Assembly (NCBI GenBank): GCA_041650255.1
Contig: JBAZLL010000002.1
Span: forward strand, 1 to 64,000
Direction of reading: 5' to 3'
DNA: 64,000 nucleotides
Origin: 1-14-0-10-45-29 sp041650255
Lineage (GTDB): Archaea > Micrarchaeota > Micrarchaeia > Anstonellales > Anstonellaceae
In this document: piece by piece, positions 26,420-36,363 of the stretch
Layout of the letters: the number at the start of each line of letters is the position of its first letter
Numbering within the stretch: the stretch's first letter is position 1
Made by a program: the position numbers and the translations under genes
Notes under the pieces: generated by a model
Database searches by the model: none
Seen by the model: only the letters and a program-made list of their open reading frames with translations
Told to the model about the DNA's origin: nothing

Positions 26420-28035
26420 TTATCCTATATTTTTTCTTAATTTTCTATTATACGAAATCGCGAACCTGTGCGCCTCATCCCTGCATCTTTGCAGTAAGTG
26501 TAGTGCCTCATTATTTTTCTTCATTTTAATCGGAACAATCAAATCTATCCCGTACACCAACTCTTCTTTTTTGGCAATTGAAAAGAGCGGAATTTGTAAA
26601 TTAAGCTGTTCAAGCGCGTTTTTAGCCGCGTGCAATTGTCCAAGCCCACCGTCAATTAGTATGATATCTGGCATGGTTTCTCCTTCATCCAAAAGCCTGC
26701 GGTATCTTCGGAACACCACTTCCTTAATGGATGCGAAATCATCTTGTCCCACAACACTGCGAATTTTGAATTTTCGGTAATTTTCTTTTTTGGGCTTTGC
26801 ATTCACAAACTGCACCATTGAGCCTACGACGTCATTCTCCCCAAGGTTTGAAATGTCAAAGCATTCAATCACAAGTGGTAATTTCAAAAGCGAAAGCTCT
26901 TTTTGCAACTGTACAAGCGCAACATCTGCGCCGCCGGCTTTCTCAAGCATAATATTTTTCTCAATAAGTTGCATGAGCTCTGCCCGATGTCCGTGGGCAG
27001 GCATTTTATTCACGTGTGCCGAGCCGTTGCGCAGGCGGGAAAAATGGTTTTCAAGGGCATCCGGCTCACTTGGCATTTTATTCACATAAATATTTTTTGG
27101 AGGAATCCGCGCTTCGTAGTAGCGTAAAAGAAATTGCCCAATCGCGTCTTGCCCAACAAATTCAAAATCAAATTTCTGCCTGTCCCTAATCACGCCATGA
27201 ATCATTTTCCATACCTGCACTTTTGCATTCGCATCGGATTCAAAAATCACAATATAATCCTCATCTTTATCTTCTATCTCATCCATTTTCTGCTTTGTGC
27301 CAAGCCCGCCGAGAGCGTGCAACGCATTTCGCAAAATAATCGCTTTTTCAAAATTTTGCGCCGCGGATTCTTTGCGCATTTCCTGCTCAAGCTCATCCAG
27401 ATAAATTCCGATTTTTTCTGGTCGGATAAAAGATTGCGCACCTTTTGCACGTGCAAACTATATTCTTCCCTGCTAATTTTTCCCTCACACGGACCGGGGC
27501 AATTTCCCAGATGAAATTGCAGGCAAATTCTTTTTGGAATGGGCGAATTGCAGGTGCGTATGCCAAATGCCTTTCTCAATAGCCCGAGTGCCATTCCTCT
27601 TGCGGAGCCGGACATAAATGGCCCGTATGCCTTTCCCTTGGGCCCGCGAATTTTTCCATACCTATCCTTTCTCACGCGCAAAAGCCGTGGAAATTCTTCA
27701 TCAGTAATAAGTGCGTAAGTAAGCGGGGCATTGTCCTTTAGCATTATATTGTATTTTGGGTAATGCTGTTTGATGAGATTTCCCTCAAGAAGTATCGCTT
27801 CCTCTTCGTTGTCCGTGAAAATAAAATCCACTGAAGAAATTTTTTTCACAAGCGCGGCAGTCTTGTCATTTTCCTGCCTTTTTCTAAAATAAGAAGAAAC
27901 TCTTTTTTTCAAATCCTTTGCCTTGCCTATGTATATGTTTGTGCCTTTCTCATCTTTGAATAAGTAAACTCCCGGTGCGTGCGGAATTGGGCGGTTGCAT
28001 GGAATTTGCATATTATTCTGTTGAACCGGCTTCAT
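26420..28035 (-). pseudogene. uvrC: UvrC excinuclease subunit, frameshifted and lacking the HhH domain
   Basis: Two frames cover one UvrC. 28035 to about 27430 encodes the GIY-YIG nuclease (APGVYLFKDEKGTNIYIGKA) and the Cys-rich region (ICLQFHLGNCPGPCEGKI). About 27430 to 26420 encodes the UVR motif (QEMRKESAAQNFEKAIILR) and the RNase H-like nuclease (IECFDISNLGENDVVGS, DIILIDGGLGQLHAA). Adding one base to the T4 run (27428-27431) would join them as ...VRNLFIRPEKIGIYLDEL. The protein ends KLRKNIG, right after the nuclease domain, with no C-terminal helix-hairpin-helix. Either a real mutation, a recoding site or a sequencing error. UvrC makes both incisions in bacterial-type nucleotide excision repair. 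Confidence 0.85.
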
Positions 28036-28068
28036 TTAAAATCAATCATTTTGCGCATTCTATCAAAT

Positions 28069-28962
28069 TTACGCGCCGTTTATTCCATTTCCATACCTTT
28101 TTCTGTCAATAATATACGGGAGTTCCAGTTTCTCTATTTCGATTTTAAGATTTCTATTTTCCCTTGATAAAAAGTCATTTTGAGCAAGAAGCGAGCCTTT
28201 CTCCTCATCTCTCCTTTTCAATATCTCTTCAAGCTCGGCATTTCTCAACTCTAAACTCTGATTCTCAAGCTTTGAGCCGTGCCCTTCTATCTTATTTTCC
28301 CCTGCAATTTTATCATATTCTTTGCAAATAATCGTCAATGCCTGTTCAATGCTAATCTGTTCTATTTCAGAATAAAATGTTTTTCCATAATGAATCTCGT
28401 CAAGGACGTTTGCAACGTCCAAAACCGAATAATTTGTCCACATTTTTTGTCCAAGCACAAATAACGGAGGCTTATCACTGTCATTTGCCTGTAATATCGC
28501 AATTTCATCTCCAAGAAAATTCATTACTGCTATCAAGTCTATTCTTGCAGAACGCCCGTTATTGTTGGCATTTTTTGCGTCAATCTCTTCGTATGCATAA
28601 CTAACTGCATATTTGATAATAGTGGCAAATCCAATTTCTTCCCTATAGATTTTCTGAAAATCTTCCGGACCGTGCAAACTATTCAAATTATACCTTGCCC
28701 CTTCGCCTTTATACATATACGGAAAGCTCATCGTAAATTCAAGTATGCTCTTTCTTGTTATGTCTCTAAGCTCGCTTTCCGGGCATTTGGCATTTATCTC
28801 TTCAACTATTATTTTTCTTTTTTCAAGCAATGTAAGTGCCCCTATGAATCTTTTTCTTGTTTGCATATTTTTGATAATATTAGTATTATAGGGATTAGTG
28901 CATCTCTTTTCTACAGTCTGAATGTTGATGTATTTCCTTAATAGCAAATCATAAGCCCGCAT
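28069..28962 (-). CDS. hypothetical protein with C-terminal coiled coil
   Basis: 297 residues, not recognised. Residues 1-210 are mixed helical; residues about 225-280 are a strong coiled coil (many Glu, Leu, Asn, Arg), and the tail is short and basic. No membrane segment. It lies 33 bases upstream of uvrC on the same strand, so it may be cotranscribed with it. Confidence 0.5.
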   Translation of the reverse strand: MRAYDLLLRKYINIQTVEKRCTNPYNTNIIKNMQTRKRFIGALTLLEKRKIIVEEINAKCPESELRDITRKSILEFTMSFPYMYKGEGARYNLNSLHGPEDFQKIYREEIGFATIIKYAVSYAYEEIDAKNANNNGRSARIDLIAVMNFLGDEIAILQANDSDKPPLFVLGQKMWTNYSVLDVANVLDEIHYGKTFYSEIEQISIEQALTIICKEYDKIAGENKIEGHGSKLENQSLELRNAELEEILKRRDEEKGSLLAQNDFLSRENRNLKIEIEKLELPYIIDRKRYGNGINGA

Positions 28963-29147
28963 CTATTTCGCCTCTAATTAGTAATATCCATACATTCCTT
29001 TCTATTCACACCTATATATCTGCGGCAAAATTTATAACTGCCACTAAGGAGAAAATGCAAATAATTTTTCGTTTTTTGTCACAAAAGAGAAAAACAACTA
29101 AACTTGTTTTTGCAAAGGAATTGTAAAATAATCCAACAATCTTTTCC
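28963..29147. other. AT-rich intergenic stretch
   Basis: Between the coiled-coil protein and the repeat behind uvrA. No ORF, tRNA or sRNA boxes. A TATA-like ATATATAG near 29010-29025 on the minus strand could drive the 28069-28962 gene. Confidence 0.4.
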
Positions 29148-29206
29148 ACTAAATTGCCAATAGCTATTTTTTCAACAGACTAAATTGTCAATATCTATTT
29201 TTTCAA
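29148..29206 (-). repeat. tandem duplication of the uvrA 3' end
   Basis: 28 bases at 29179-29206, including the uvrA stop codon, recur at 29148-29175 (offset 31) with two differences. The second copy is purely noncoding. Similar gene-end duplications occur at 20190-20373 and 42358-42452. Confidence 0.9.
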
Positions 29207-32014
29207 ATAAGGCTTGAGATATTGCCCGGTATAACTTTCTTTTATAGATGCAACCTCATCAGGAGTGCCGGTCGCGACTATTTCACCACCATTTTCTCCT
29301 CCTTCGGGCCCAAGGTCAATTACATAATCCGCGGATTTAATCATATCAAGATTATGTTCAATTACGATTACCGTATTGCCCTTTTCAACCAGCCTGTTAA
29401 GCACTTCAAGCAAACGATGCACGTCTGCAAAATGCAATCCGGTCGTAGGCTCATCCAAAATATAAACTGTTTTTCCGGTTCCACGCTTTGAAAGTTCGGC
29501 CGCAAGCTTAATTCTTTGCGCCTCTCCTCCGGACAATGTAGTTGCAGACTGCCCAAGTTGCACATAATCAAGCCCGACATCGGAAAGAACCTGCAATTTT
29601 GAGGAAATCGAGGGCATGTTCCCAAAGAATTTCAATGCTTCCTCAACGGTCATCTCAAGAATCTCGGATATGTTTTTTCCTTTGTATCTGACCGAAAGAG
29701 TTTCCTTGTCGTATCGTTTCCCGCCGCACTCATCGCACGGGACATAAACATCAGGCAAAAAGTTCATTTCAATCTTGATAAGCCCATCTCCCTCGCAGTT
29801 CATGCATCTGCCTCCGGGGACGTTGAATGAAAATCTTCCCGATTCCCATCCTCTTGCGCGCGAGGCCGGCAAGCGGGCAAATAATTCTCTTATAGGAGTG
29901 AAAACCCCGATGTACGTTGCCGGGTTTGAACGCGGCGTCCTGCCAATCGGGGCTTGGTCTATACTTATCGCGGAATCCACAAGCTCAAGTCCCTGCAAAT
30001 CCGTATGCGAGCCGATCTTGTCTTTGCTTGAATAGAATCTGAGCTTAAGCGCGGGATATAATGTCTCGCTAATAAGTGAGGATTTTCCGGAACCCGACAC
30101 GCCCGTAATCGTGCAGAACACTCCAAGCGGGAATTTCACATTCACATTTTTGAGATTGTTGTGCGTGCAACCCTTTATAGCAAGCCATCCTTTTGGCTTT
30201 CTTCTTTGTGCAGGCACGGCTATTTTCCTGTCCCCGCGCAAATATGCTCCCGTAATGGATTTCTTGCAACTCATTATGTCCGTGATTTTTCCAGAGCAAA
30301 TGATTTCTCCTCCATGCCTTCCTGCTCCCGGGCCTATATCAACCAGAAAATCGGAGGCACGCATCGTGTCCTCATCATGCTCTACTACAATTAGCGTATT
30401 TCCCAAATCGCGCAAATTCTTGAGAGTGTTCAACAATTTTGCATTATCCCTCTGATGCAATCCAATGGACGGTTCGTCAAGCACATAAAGAACGCCCGTC
30501 AAATTTGCCCCAATCTGGGTTGCAAGCCTTATGCGCTGTGCCTCTCCGCCCGACAAAGTGCGAGAAGCCCTCCCAAGCGTCAGGTAATCCAATCCGACAT
30601 TTAGCAAAAATTCAAGCCTGCTTTTTACCTCTTTGAGTATGGGCTTTGCAATCATCGCTTCCTCTTTTTCAAGCTTGAGTTTTGTGAAGAATCCATAAGC
30701 ATCCTTAACCGGCATGTCGCTAATTTCCATTATGTTTTTTCCTCCCACAAAAACCGCGAGAGCCTCTTTTTTGAGTTTCTTTCCTTTGCATAATGGGCAG
30801 TCAAGTTCGCGCATATATCTTTCTATATCCTCTCTTCTCGCAGGCGAATCCGTCTCGTGGAAAAGCCTCTCAAGAATAGGAATCACGCCTTCAAATTTCG
30901 TGACGCTTCGGTGCATTATGTCTCCATCTTTGCCGGAGTATTTGAATTCAATATCTTCCTCGCTTCCGTATAAAATTATTTTCAAATGTTCAGGCTTCAA
31001 ATCTTTTACTGGAGTAGTCATTCCGAATCCGTATTTCTTTGCCACGCTTCCAAGCATCTGCATTCTGTAATTCTGGAACTTTGAATTCCAGGGTTTTACT
31101 GCCCCGTCAAGCAGGCTCTTGCTTTTATCGGGAATAACCAAATCCGGGTCTATCTCCATTTTTACTCCCAGTCCATGGCATTCTTCGCATGCGCCATAAG
31201 GAGAATTGAACGAAAACAGCCTCGGCTCAATATCCTTGAAGGAAAATCCGCACTTCGCGCATGCGTTCTTCTGCGAATACACAATCGAGCTTTTCCCAAT
31301 TTCCGCTTTTATCAGCCCGTCCGCGCGTTCCGCCGCAGATTGCACTGCTTCTGCAATCCTGTCCCTCTCTCCCTTTTTTTCAGTAATCCTATCTATAAGC
31401 AAATCAACATCATGCTTCTTGTTCTTGTCAATGGCGCCCACATATTTGTCAATTATTACCGCTTCGCCATCTATTCTTATTCGTGTAAATCCGGACCTTC
31501 CAAACTCCTCTATAATCTTTTCAAATGTGCCTTTCTGCCCGCGTATTACTGGAGCATAAATGCTAATTGGTCCGTTTTCAGGGCTGTTCATCACTTCATC
31601 AACAATTGAATCCAGACTTCTGGAGGAAATCGGCAGTTTGCATTCGGGGCAATTTATCTGCCCTGCGCGCGCAAAAAGCAATCTCAAATAATCGTAAATT
31701 TCGGTGGTGGTGCCAACCGTTGAGCGCGGATTGTGCGGTGCAGATCGCTGTTCTATTGAAATCGCCGGCGAGAGCCCATCTATCAAATCCACGTCCGGCT
31801 TTCCCATCAGCCCCAAAAACTGTCGTGCATAAGTGGAAAGCGATTCAACATATCTTCTCTGCCCTTCGGCATAAATAGTGTCAAATGCCAAAGTGGATTT
31901 TCCGGAACCGGAAATGCCCGTAAAAACGCTTAGCGTATCCCTTGGGATGTCAATATCCACATTTTTGAGATTATGTTCTCTAGCTCCTCTTATTTTTATG
32001 AAATTCTCAGCCAT
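29195..32014 (-). CDS. uvrA: UvrA, excinuclease ABC ATPase subunit
   Basis: 939 residues, full length. Two ABC ATPase modules: Walker A GISGSGKSTLAF (residues about 33-44) and GVSGSGKSSLIS (about 640), signatures TLSGGEAQRIRLA and TLSGGEAQRIKLA. Zinc-binding Cys pairs CAKC/CEEC and CMNC/CDEC frame the DNA-binding insertions. UvrA scans DNA for bulky lesions and loads UvrB. It lies just downstream of uvrB and a small gene on the same strand. UvrABC is a bacterial system found in some archaea, presumably by transfer. Confidence 0.97.
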   Translation of the reverse strand: MAENFIKIRGAREHNLKNVDIDIPRDTLSVFTGISGSGKSTLAFDTIYAEGQRRYVESLSTYARQFLGLMGKPDVDLIDGLSPAISIEQRSAPHNPRSTVGTTTEIYDYLRLLFARAGQINCPECKLPISSRSLDSIVDEVMNSPENGPISIYAPVIRGQKGTFEKIIEEFGRSGFTRIRIDGEAVIIDKYVGAIDKNKKHDVDLLIDRITEKKGERDRIAEAVQSAAERADGLIKAEIGKSSIVYSQKNACAKCGFSFKDIEPRLFSFNSPYGACEECHGLGVKMEIDPDLVIPDKSKSLLDGAVKPWNSKFQNYRMQMLGSVAKKYGFGMTTPVKDLKPEHLKIILYGSEEDIEFKYSGKDGDIMHRSVTKFEGVIPILERLFHETDSPARREDIERYMRELDCPLCKGKKLKKEALAVFVGGKNIMEISDMPVKDAYGFFTKLKLEKEEAMIAKPILKEVKSRLEFLLNVGLDYLTLGRASRTLSGGEAQRIRLATQIGANLTGVLYVLDEPSIGLHQRDNAKLLNTLKNLRDLGNTLIVVEHDEDTMRASDFLVDIGPGAGRHGGEIICSGKITDIMSCKKSITGAYLRGDRKIAVPAQRRKPKGWLAIKGCTHNNLKNVNVKFPLGVFCTITGVSGSGKSSLISETLYPALKLRFYSSKDKIGSHTDLQGLELVDSAISIDQAPIGRTPRSNPATYIGVFTPIRELFARLPASRARGWESGRFSFNVPGGRCMNCEGDGLIKIEMNFLPDVYVPCDECGGKRYDKETLSVRYKGKNISEILEMTVEEALKFFGNMPSISSKLQVLSDVGLDYVQLGQSATTLSGGEAQRIKLAAELSKRGTGKTVYILDEPTTGLHFADVHRLLEVLNRLVEKGNTVIVIEHNLDMIKSADYVIDLGPEGGENGGEIVATGTPDEVASIKESYTGQYLKPYLKK

Positions 32015-32058
32015 CTTTTTCGCCCATTTTAAAAAATAAAAAAATAATTTTTTTTACT

Positions 32059-32568
32059 TCAGCTTTTTTTCTGCCTCGCATCCTTTATCACATTATCAAG
32101 GGTGTCTTTTACCGTTTCAACATACTTTTCTTTGTTGTCCCAAACCATTTTCAAATAGTCTTCTTTTCCAAACGGCATCAAATAAAGAACGTTTGAACCA
32201 ACAACTTTCTCTTTTTCGGTTACATAAAATTCCGTGCCTTCCTTCGCGCCTTTTACCTCAAAAACAACGTTTTTGTTGTTCTTTGAAAAGATAATCGGCT
32301 CAATGCTGATGCCCTCGGCGTTCTTCTTTGAAATTTTCATTTCATACGTCTTTTCCGCGCCATCAAACAATGTTATAACTGTGTCTCCATCCTTGTTTTT
32401 TTCAATCTTGTAACTATCCGCTCTTACTGTTGCGCCTCTGCATCTGTCAAAGAGCCATCTCCATTGTGCGTCCCTGTCCATTTTAACTTCTATGGGAATT
32501 GCCGCCCCACTCTCGTTTTTCTTGTTCGCATTTTGCTCGACTTTTTCCCTATACGCCTGAAATATCAT
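32059..32568 (-). CDS. hypothetical protein between uvrB and uvrA
   Basis: 169 residues from ATG 32568, chosen because GAGGGTGA lies five bases upstream inside the uvrB 3' end; the two genes overlap by 20 bases. Not recognised. A basic, charged N-terminus, a beta-rich middle (VITLFDGAEKTYEMKISKK) and a helical C-terminus. No membrane segment. Its position within a uvrB-uvrA operon suggests co-expression, not necessarily a repair function. Confidence 0.55.
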   Translation of the reverse strand: MIFQAYREKVEQNANKKNESGAAIPIEVKMDRDAQWRWLFDRCRGATVRADSYKIEKNKDGDTVITLFDGAEKTYEMKISKKNAEGISIEPIIFSKNNKNVVFEVKGAKEGTEFYVTEKEKVVGSNVLYLMPFGKEDYLKMVWDNKEKYVETVKDTLDNVIKDARQKKS

Positions 32569-34576
32569 CTGCATCACCCTCTATTTTTCCATTCTTCTTG
32601 GCTCTTTTATTCCTTTCGTACCCTTTTTTCTCCTCTTTTATCTTATTCATTTTCTTCATTTGCGAAATTTGGTCCCTAATCGCAATTGCGGCCTCAAACT
32701 CCAGCTTCTCTGCCGCGATTTTCATCTGCTCTTCAAGCACGATTATTTGTTTCTGTACATCCGAGCTTGTAAGATGCCGAGTCTCAATCTTCATTTCATC
32801 CGGTCCAAGCCGCTCGCGCACTTTTTTGCTTATGCTTATCGGCACAATGTTATGCTCGGCATTAAATTCAATCTGTATTTTTCGCCTTCTTTCCATTTCA
32901 GAAATCGCATCTTTCATCGCGCCCGACATCTTGGAGGAATATAATACGACTTCGCTTTGCGCATTTCTTGCCGCTCTGCCCGAAGTCTGTATAATGGATG
33001 TCGCATTCCTCAAAAATCCTTCCTTGTCTGCGTCCAATATTGCAACCAGTCCAATCTCCGGAATGTCCAGTCCTTCACGCAGTAAATTAATTCCGACAAG
33101 GCAGTCAAATTCTCCGAGCCTAAGTTGCCGTATAAGCTCGGCGCGTGTAATCGTGTCAATTTCAGAATGCAAATATCTTACTTTCACATCCCGCGCGGAC
33201 AAATATTCCGCCAAATCCTCCGCCATCCTTTTTGTAAGCGTTGTAACAAGCGTTCGGAATCCTGCCTCCGCTTTGCTTTTTATTCTCACCAGCAAGTCGT
33301 CCATTTGTCCCTCGCTTGGTCTGAGAATAATTGGCGGGTCAACAATTCCTGTCGGGCGAACAAGTTGCTCTACAATTTGAGTTGATACCTCTCTTTCATA
33401 ATCTGCCGGGGTTGCGGATACAAACACCGCATTCTTCATTTTTACTTCAAATTCTTCCCACTTAAGCGGGCGATTATCGTATGCGGAAGGAAGCCTGAAC
33501 CCGTATTCAATCAAATTCTTTTTTCGCGTTTTGTCTCCGTAATACATTCCATGCAATTGAGGTAATGTCACATGGCTCTCGTCAATCACAATTATCGCAT
33601 CTTCTGGCAAAAAGTCAAGAAGGCAAAATGGCGGCTCCCCCTCGCCTCTCCCGTCAAAATGCCTTGAATAATTCTCAATTCCATTGCAATATCCAATCTC
33701 TTCAATAAGCTCCAAATCATAATTTGTTCTCTGCCTCAACCGATGCGCCTCAAGCGCTCCAAGCTCCGGCAATCTTTTTGAAAGCTCTTTTCTAATTTCC
33801 TTCATTGCCTTCTCTTTTGCAGAATCCGAAACCATGTAATGTTTTGCGGGAAAGAGCCTATATGCGCCAACCTCCTGCAGAGGCGTCAGATTAATCGGAT
33901 CCAACAAACTTATTTTTCTAACTTTTCCATCTTCAATAATCACGCGCAAAAGATGTTCATCGTAAGCCGGAGCAATCGTAAATGTTTCCCCCTTTATTTG
34001 AAATTTTCCGGGCTCAAGGGTTTTCTCATTTCTTTCATATCTCATATCCAGCAATCTATGCGCAAACTCTTTTCTTGAAATTTCAAGACCTTCCTGCAAG
34101 CCGACCGAGAATTTTTTGTACTCTTCCGGATTTCCCAATCCATATATACAGGAAACTGTTGCGACAATAATGCTCGGACCCGGAGTCATAAGATGCGTCG
34201 TTGCCTGCAATCTCATCCTCTCTATTCTTCCATTTACCTGCGAATCTTTCTCTACATAAGTGTCTGATGCGGGCATATAGCTTTCCGGCTGGTAATAATC
34301 AAAATAAGAAACAAAATATCCGACTTTATTGTTCGGGAAAAATTCCTTGAATTCCGAATAAAGCTGTGCCGCCAATGTCTTGTTGTGAGAAATCACCAGC
34401 GCGCTCCTTCCGGTTTTTACAAGCATATTTGCGATTGTAAATGTTTTTCCCGAGCCCGTTACTCCGAGCAATGTCTGTTTTCCACTCGAATTAACTCCCT
34501 TAACCAATTTGGCAATCGCCTGCGGCTGATCCCCTGCCGGCGAAAATTCAGATTTTAATTCGTACTCTTGCGACAT
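32549..34576 (-). CDS. uvrB: UvrB, excinuclease ABC helicase subunit
   Basis: 675 residues from ATG 34576, with GGTG upstream; a longer frame to 34621 is unsupported. Walker A LGVTGSGKTFTIANML, beta-hairpin region YFDYYQPESYMPASDTYVEK, DEAD-type box IIVIDESH, helicase motif VI (QTSGRAARN) and a C-terminal UVR motif (LEEQMKIAAEKLEFEAAIAI). UvrB verifies damage handed over by UvrA and recruits UvrC. The last about 25 residues are charged and beyond the usual end. Confidence 0.97.
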   Translation of the reverse strand: MSQEYELKSEFSPAGDQPQAIAKLVKGVNSSGKQTLLGVTGSGKTFTIANMLVKTGRSALVISHNKTLAAQLYSEFKEFFPNNKVGYFVSYFDYYQPESYMPASDTYVEKDSQVNGRIERMRLQATTHLMTPGPSIIVATVSCIYGLGNPEEYKKFSVGLQEGLEISRKEFAHRLLDMRYERNEKTLEPGKFQIKGETFTIAPAYDEHLLRVIIEDGKVRKISLLDPINLTPLQEVGAYRLFPAKHYMVSDSAKEKAMKEIRKELSKRLPELGALEAHRLRQRTNYDLELIEEIGYCNGIENYSRHFDGRGEGEPPFCLLDFLPEDAIIVIDESHVTLPQLHGMYYGDKTRKKNLIEYGFRLPSAYDNRPLKWEEFEVKMKNAVFVSATPADYEREVSTQIVEQLVRPTGIVDPPIILRPSEGQMDDLLVRIKSKAEAGFRTLVTTLTKRMAEDLAEYLSARDVKVRYLHSEIDTITRAELIRQLRLGEFDCLVGINLLREGLDIPEIGLVAILDADKEGFLRNATSIIQTSGRAARNAQSEVVLYSSKMSGAMKDAISEMERRRKIQIEFNAEHNIVPISISKKVRERLGPDEMKIETRHLTSSDVQKQIIVLEEQMKIAAEKLEFEAAIAIRDQISQMKKMNKIKEEKKGYERNKRAKKNGKIEGDADDISGV

Positions 34577-34754
34577 ATAATTTGCACCTGATAAAATTGC
34601 AAATTTGCAAACACATAGCATCTGCCCGTCAAAGCATTAGCTGGTTTTGTCAAAAATGCAAACTCGGTTTATGTATTTGCAACCGCAAATCTAATTAACT
34701 TAACGCAAAATAGAGGGGGAAAGAGCGAATATGTATGAAAAACAGTCAATTATT

Positions 34755-36299
34755 CTATGCTCCTGCCGCCTTTCGGTCGTCTTCCCACATCTTCTGAATC
34801 AGCCAGCGAAGCTCTTCCCTCTTCTTCTCAAAAGCCTTCTCTTCCGACTCGGTCATGGTAATTTTTTGCACAAGCTCTGGGGGTAGCGAGCCGTATGCCC
34901 CCGACGCCTCGGGTATGGCGCCGCTCGCCCTATTCGCATTCTGGCGAACCTTAGATGAGCCTATAACCTGCTGTCTTCCCGGTATCGGGGTGCCCGCAGG
35001 CGCCGCCATATCCACGACCTGCGCCTCCATCATAAGCCCCTTAAGTTTTGTAGAAAGTGTCTTTCCCTCGTTTTTCAAATCATTGATATTTGTAAGCATA
35101 ATTTCAATGCGCTTTGCCCGTGAAGCAAGCTCCTCAAACTTATCCTTTTGGCTTCCGAGTGCCTGTTTTGTCTCTTCAAGGTCGTGAGCATATTTGTCTT
35201 TGGCCGCATCAAGCACAGAAATCATTTTGTCAAGCTCGGCGGATTCGGACGAATACTGGCTTTGCACATTGTTCAAATGGGCGGTAGCATTCTGGTATTG
35301 ATATGCCGCCTGCGAATAATTCATCGCCTCTTTTCTAATTGACATGAGCTTTCCCTGCAACTCATCCACGATTTCACGGCTTCCGGCGACCGCCTTCTTT
35401 TGAAGCTCATCAATCTCCGCCGCCAGTTTTTGCGGGTCCGCTTTTATTTTTTTCTGGGTTTCAAGCTCGGAAAGTTTTGTTTCCATCCCGCCGATTCGCT
35501 CGCCCATTTCCTTTACTTCCAAAAGCAATGCCTTGGCAGTCTTTAGCAGTTCGGTGCGCGCAAATTTCAAATCCTCAATATCTTTTTGCACCAGATTTAC
35601 TTCCTGCACGCTCTTGTTTGACACCAGTTGGCCCCGAATATTTTCAATTCTCTCATTAATCTTTTCAAATTCATTAGCCGTATTCTGCAATTTTTTCTCA
35701 AGAGATGCGGATGCTTCCTCAAGTTCCTTCATGAGAGCCTGCGTGTCTTTTGCTCCCTTAACCGAGCCGCCTTTTTTCATAACCGATTTCAGTGATTCAA
35801 AACTCTGTCGCGCCTCGTCAAGCTCCGCCTTCAGTGCCTGTAAGTTTTGTTTTTTCTGAGTAATAGTCTGATCCGCCTGCATTGCAAGCCTTTGCGCCTC
35901 GTGCAAGTCCCCGCCGATTTTTCCAAGAGCATCAATTGTTTTTTGGTTCATTGCGCCAAATTCGCCCTCAACTTTTGTTATCTCCTCAACATTTTGGTCA
36001 ACCGCTTTTTTGAGACCCTCAAGTTTTTGCATCGTCGCTTCTCTTTCTTTACCAATCTCCCCTTTTGTCTGCTGATATTGCGCCGTATTCATGCTGGTCC
36101 AGACGAGAAATTCTTTTGTAAGATTATATTCTATTCTAATCAGGCTCTCGGCTTCAAGTGTTTTTGCCCAATCTTCAACCGTTGAGAGCGGAATGCCAAG
36201 CTCGCGCGCCGCATCTTTTGCCTCTATTTTTCCCCGGTCATGCACAAGTTTTATCAGTCCGTCAACTCCAGTGCTGATAAGAAAATCGTCCAAACCCAT
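34755..36299 (-). CDS. winged-helix plus long coiled-coil protein
   Basis: 514 residues. Residues 1-70 look like a winged helix (LIKLVHDRGKIEAKDAAREL, GIPLSTVEDWAKTLEAESLI). Residues about 75-410 are an almost continuous coiled coil, with a break near the middle. Then a Pro/Gly/Ala/Ser linker and a short helical tail (EKKREELRWLIQKMWEDD). No ATPase motifs, so not an SMC. It is divergently arranged with the repeat winged-helix gene at 36364, sharing a 64-base promoter region. Function unknown; a DNA-binding scaffold is a guess. Confidence 0.65.
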   Translation of the reverse strand: MGLDDFLISTGVDGLIKLVHDRGKIEAKDAARELGIPLSTVEDWAKTLEAESLIRIEYNLTKEFLVWTSMNTAQYQQTKGEIGKEREATMQKLEGLKKAVDQNVEEITKVEGEFGAMNQKTIDALGKIGGDLHEAQRLAMQADQTITQKKQNLQALKAELDEARQSFESLKSVMKKGGSVKGAKDTQALMKELEEASASLEKKLQNTANEFEKINERIENIRGQLVSNKSVQEVNLVQKDIEDLKFARTELLKTAKALLLEVKEMGERIGGMETKLSELETQKKIKADPQKLAAEIDELQKKAVAGSREIVDELQGKLMSIRKEAMNYSQAAYQYQNATAHLNNVQSQYSSESAELDKMISVLDAAKDKYAHDLEETKQALGSQKDKFEELASRAKRIEIMLTNINDLKNEGKTLSTKLKGLMMEAQVVDMAAPAGTPIPGRQQVIGSSKVRQNANRASGAIPEASGAYGSLPPELVQKITMTESEEKAFEKKREELRWLIQKMWEDDRKAAGA

Positions 36300-36363
36300 A
36301 TGTATTTGGCGACCATTCTAAGCCTTTTAAAGGTTGCTATTCTTCCCTATTATCGGGTTAAAT

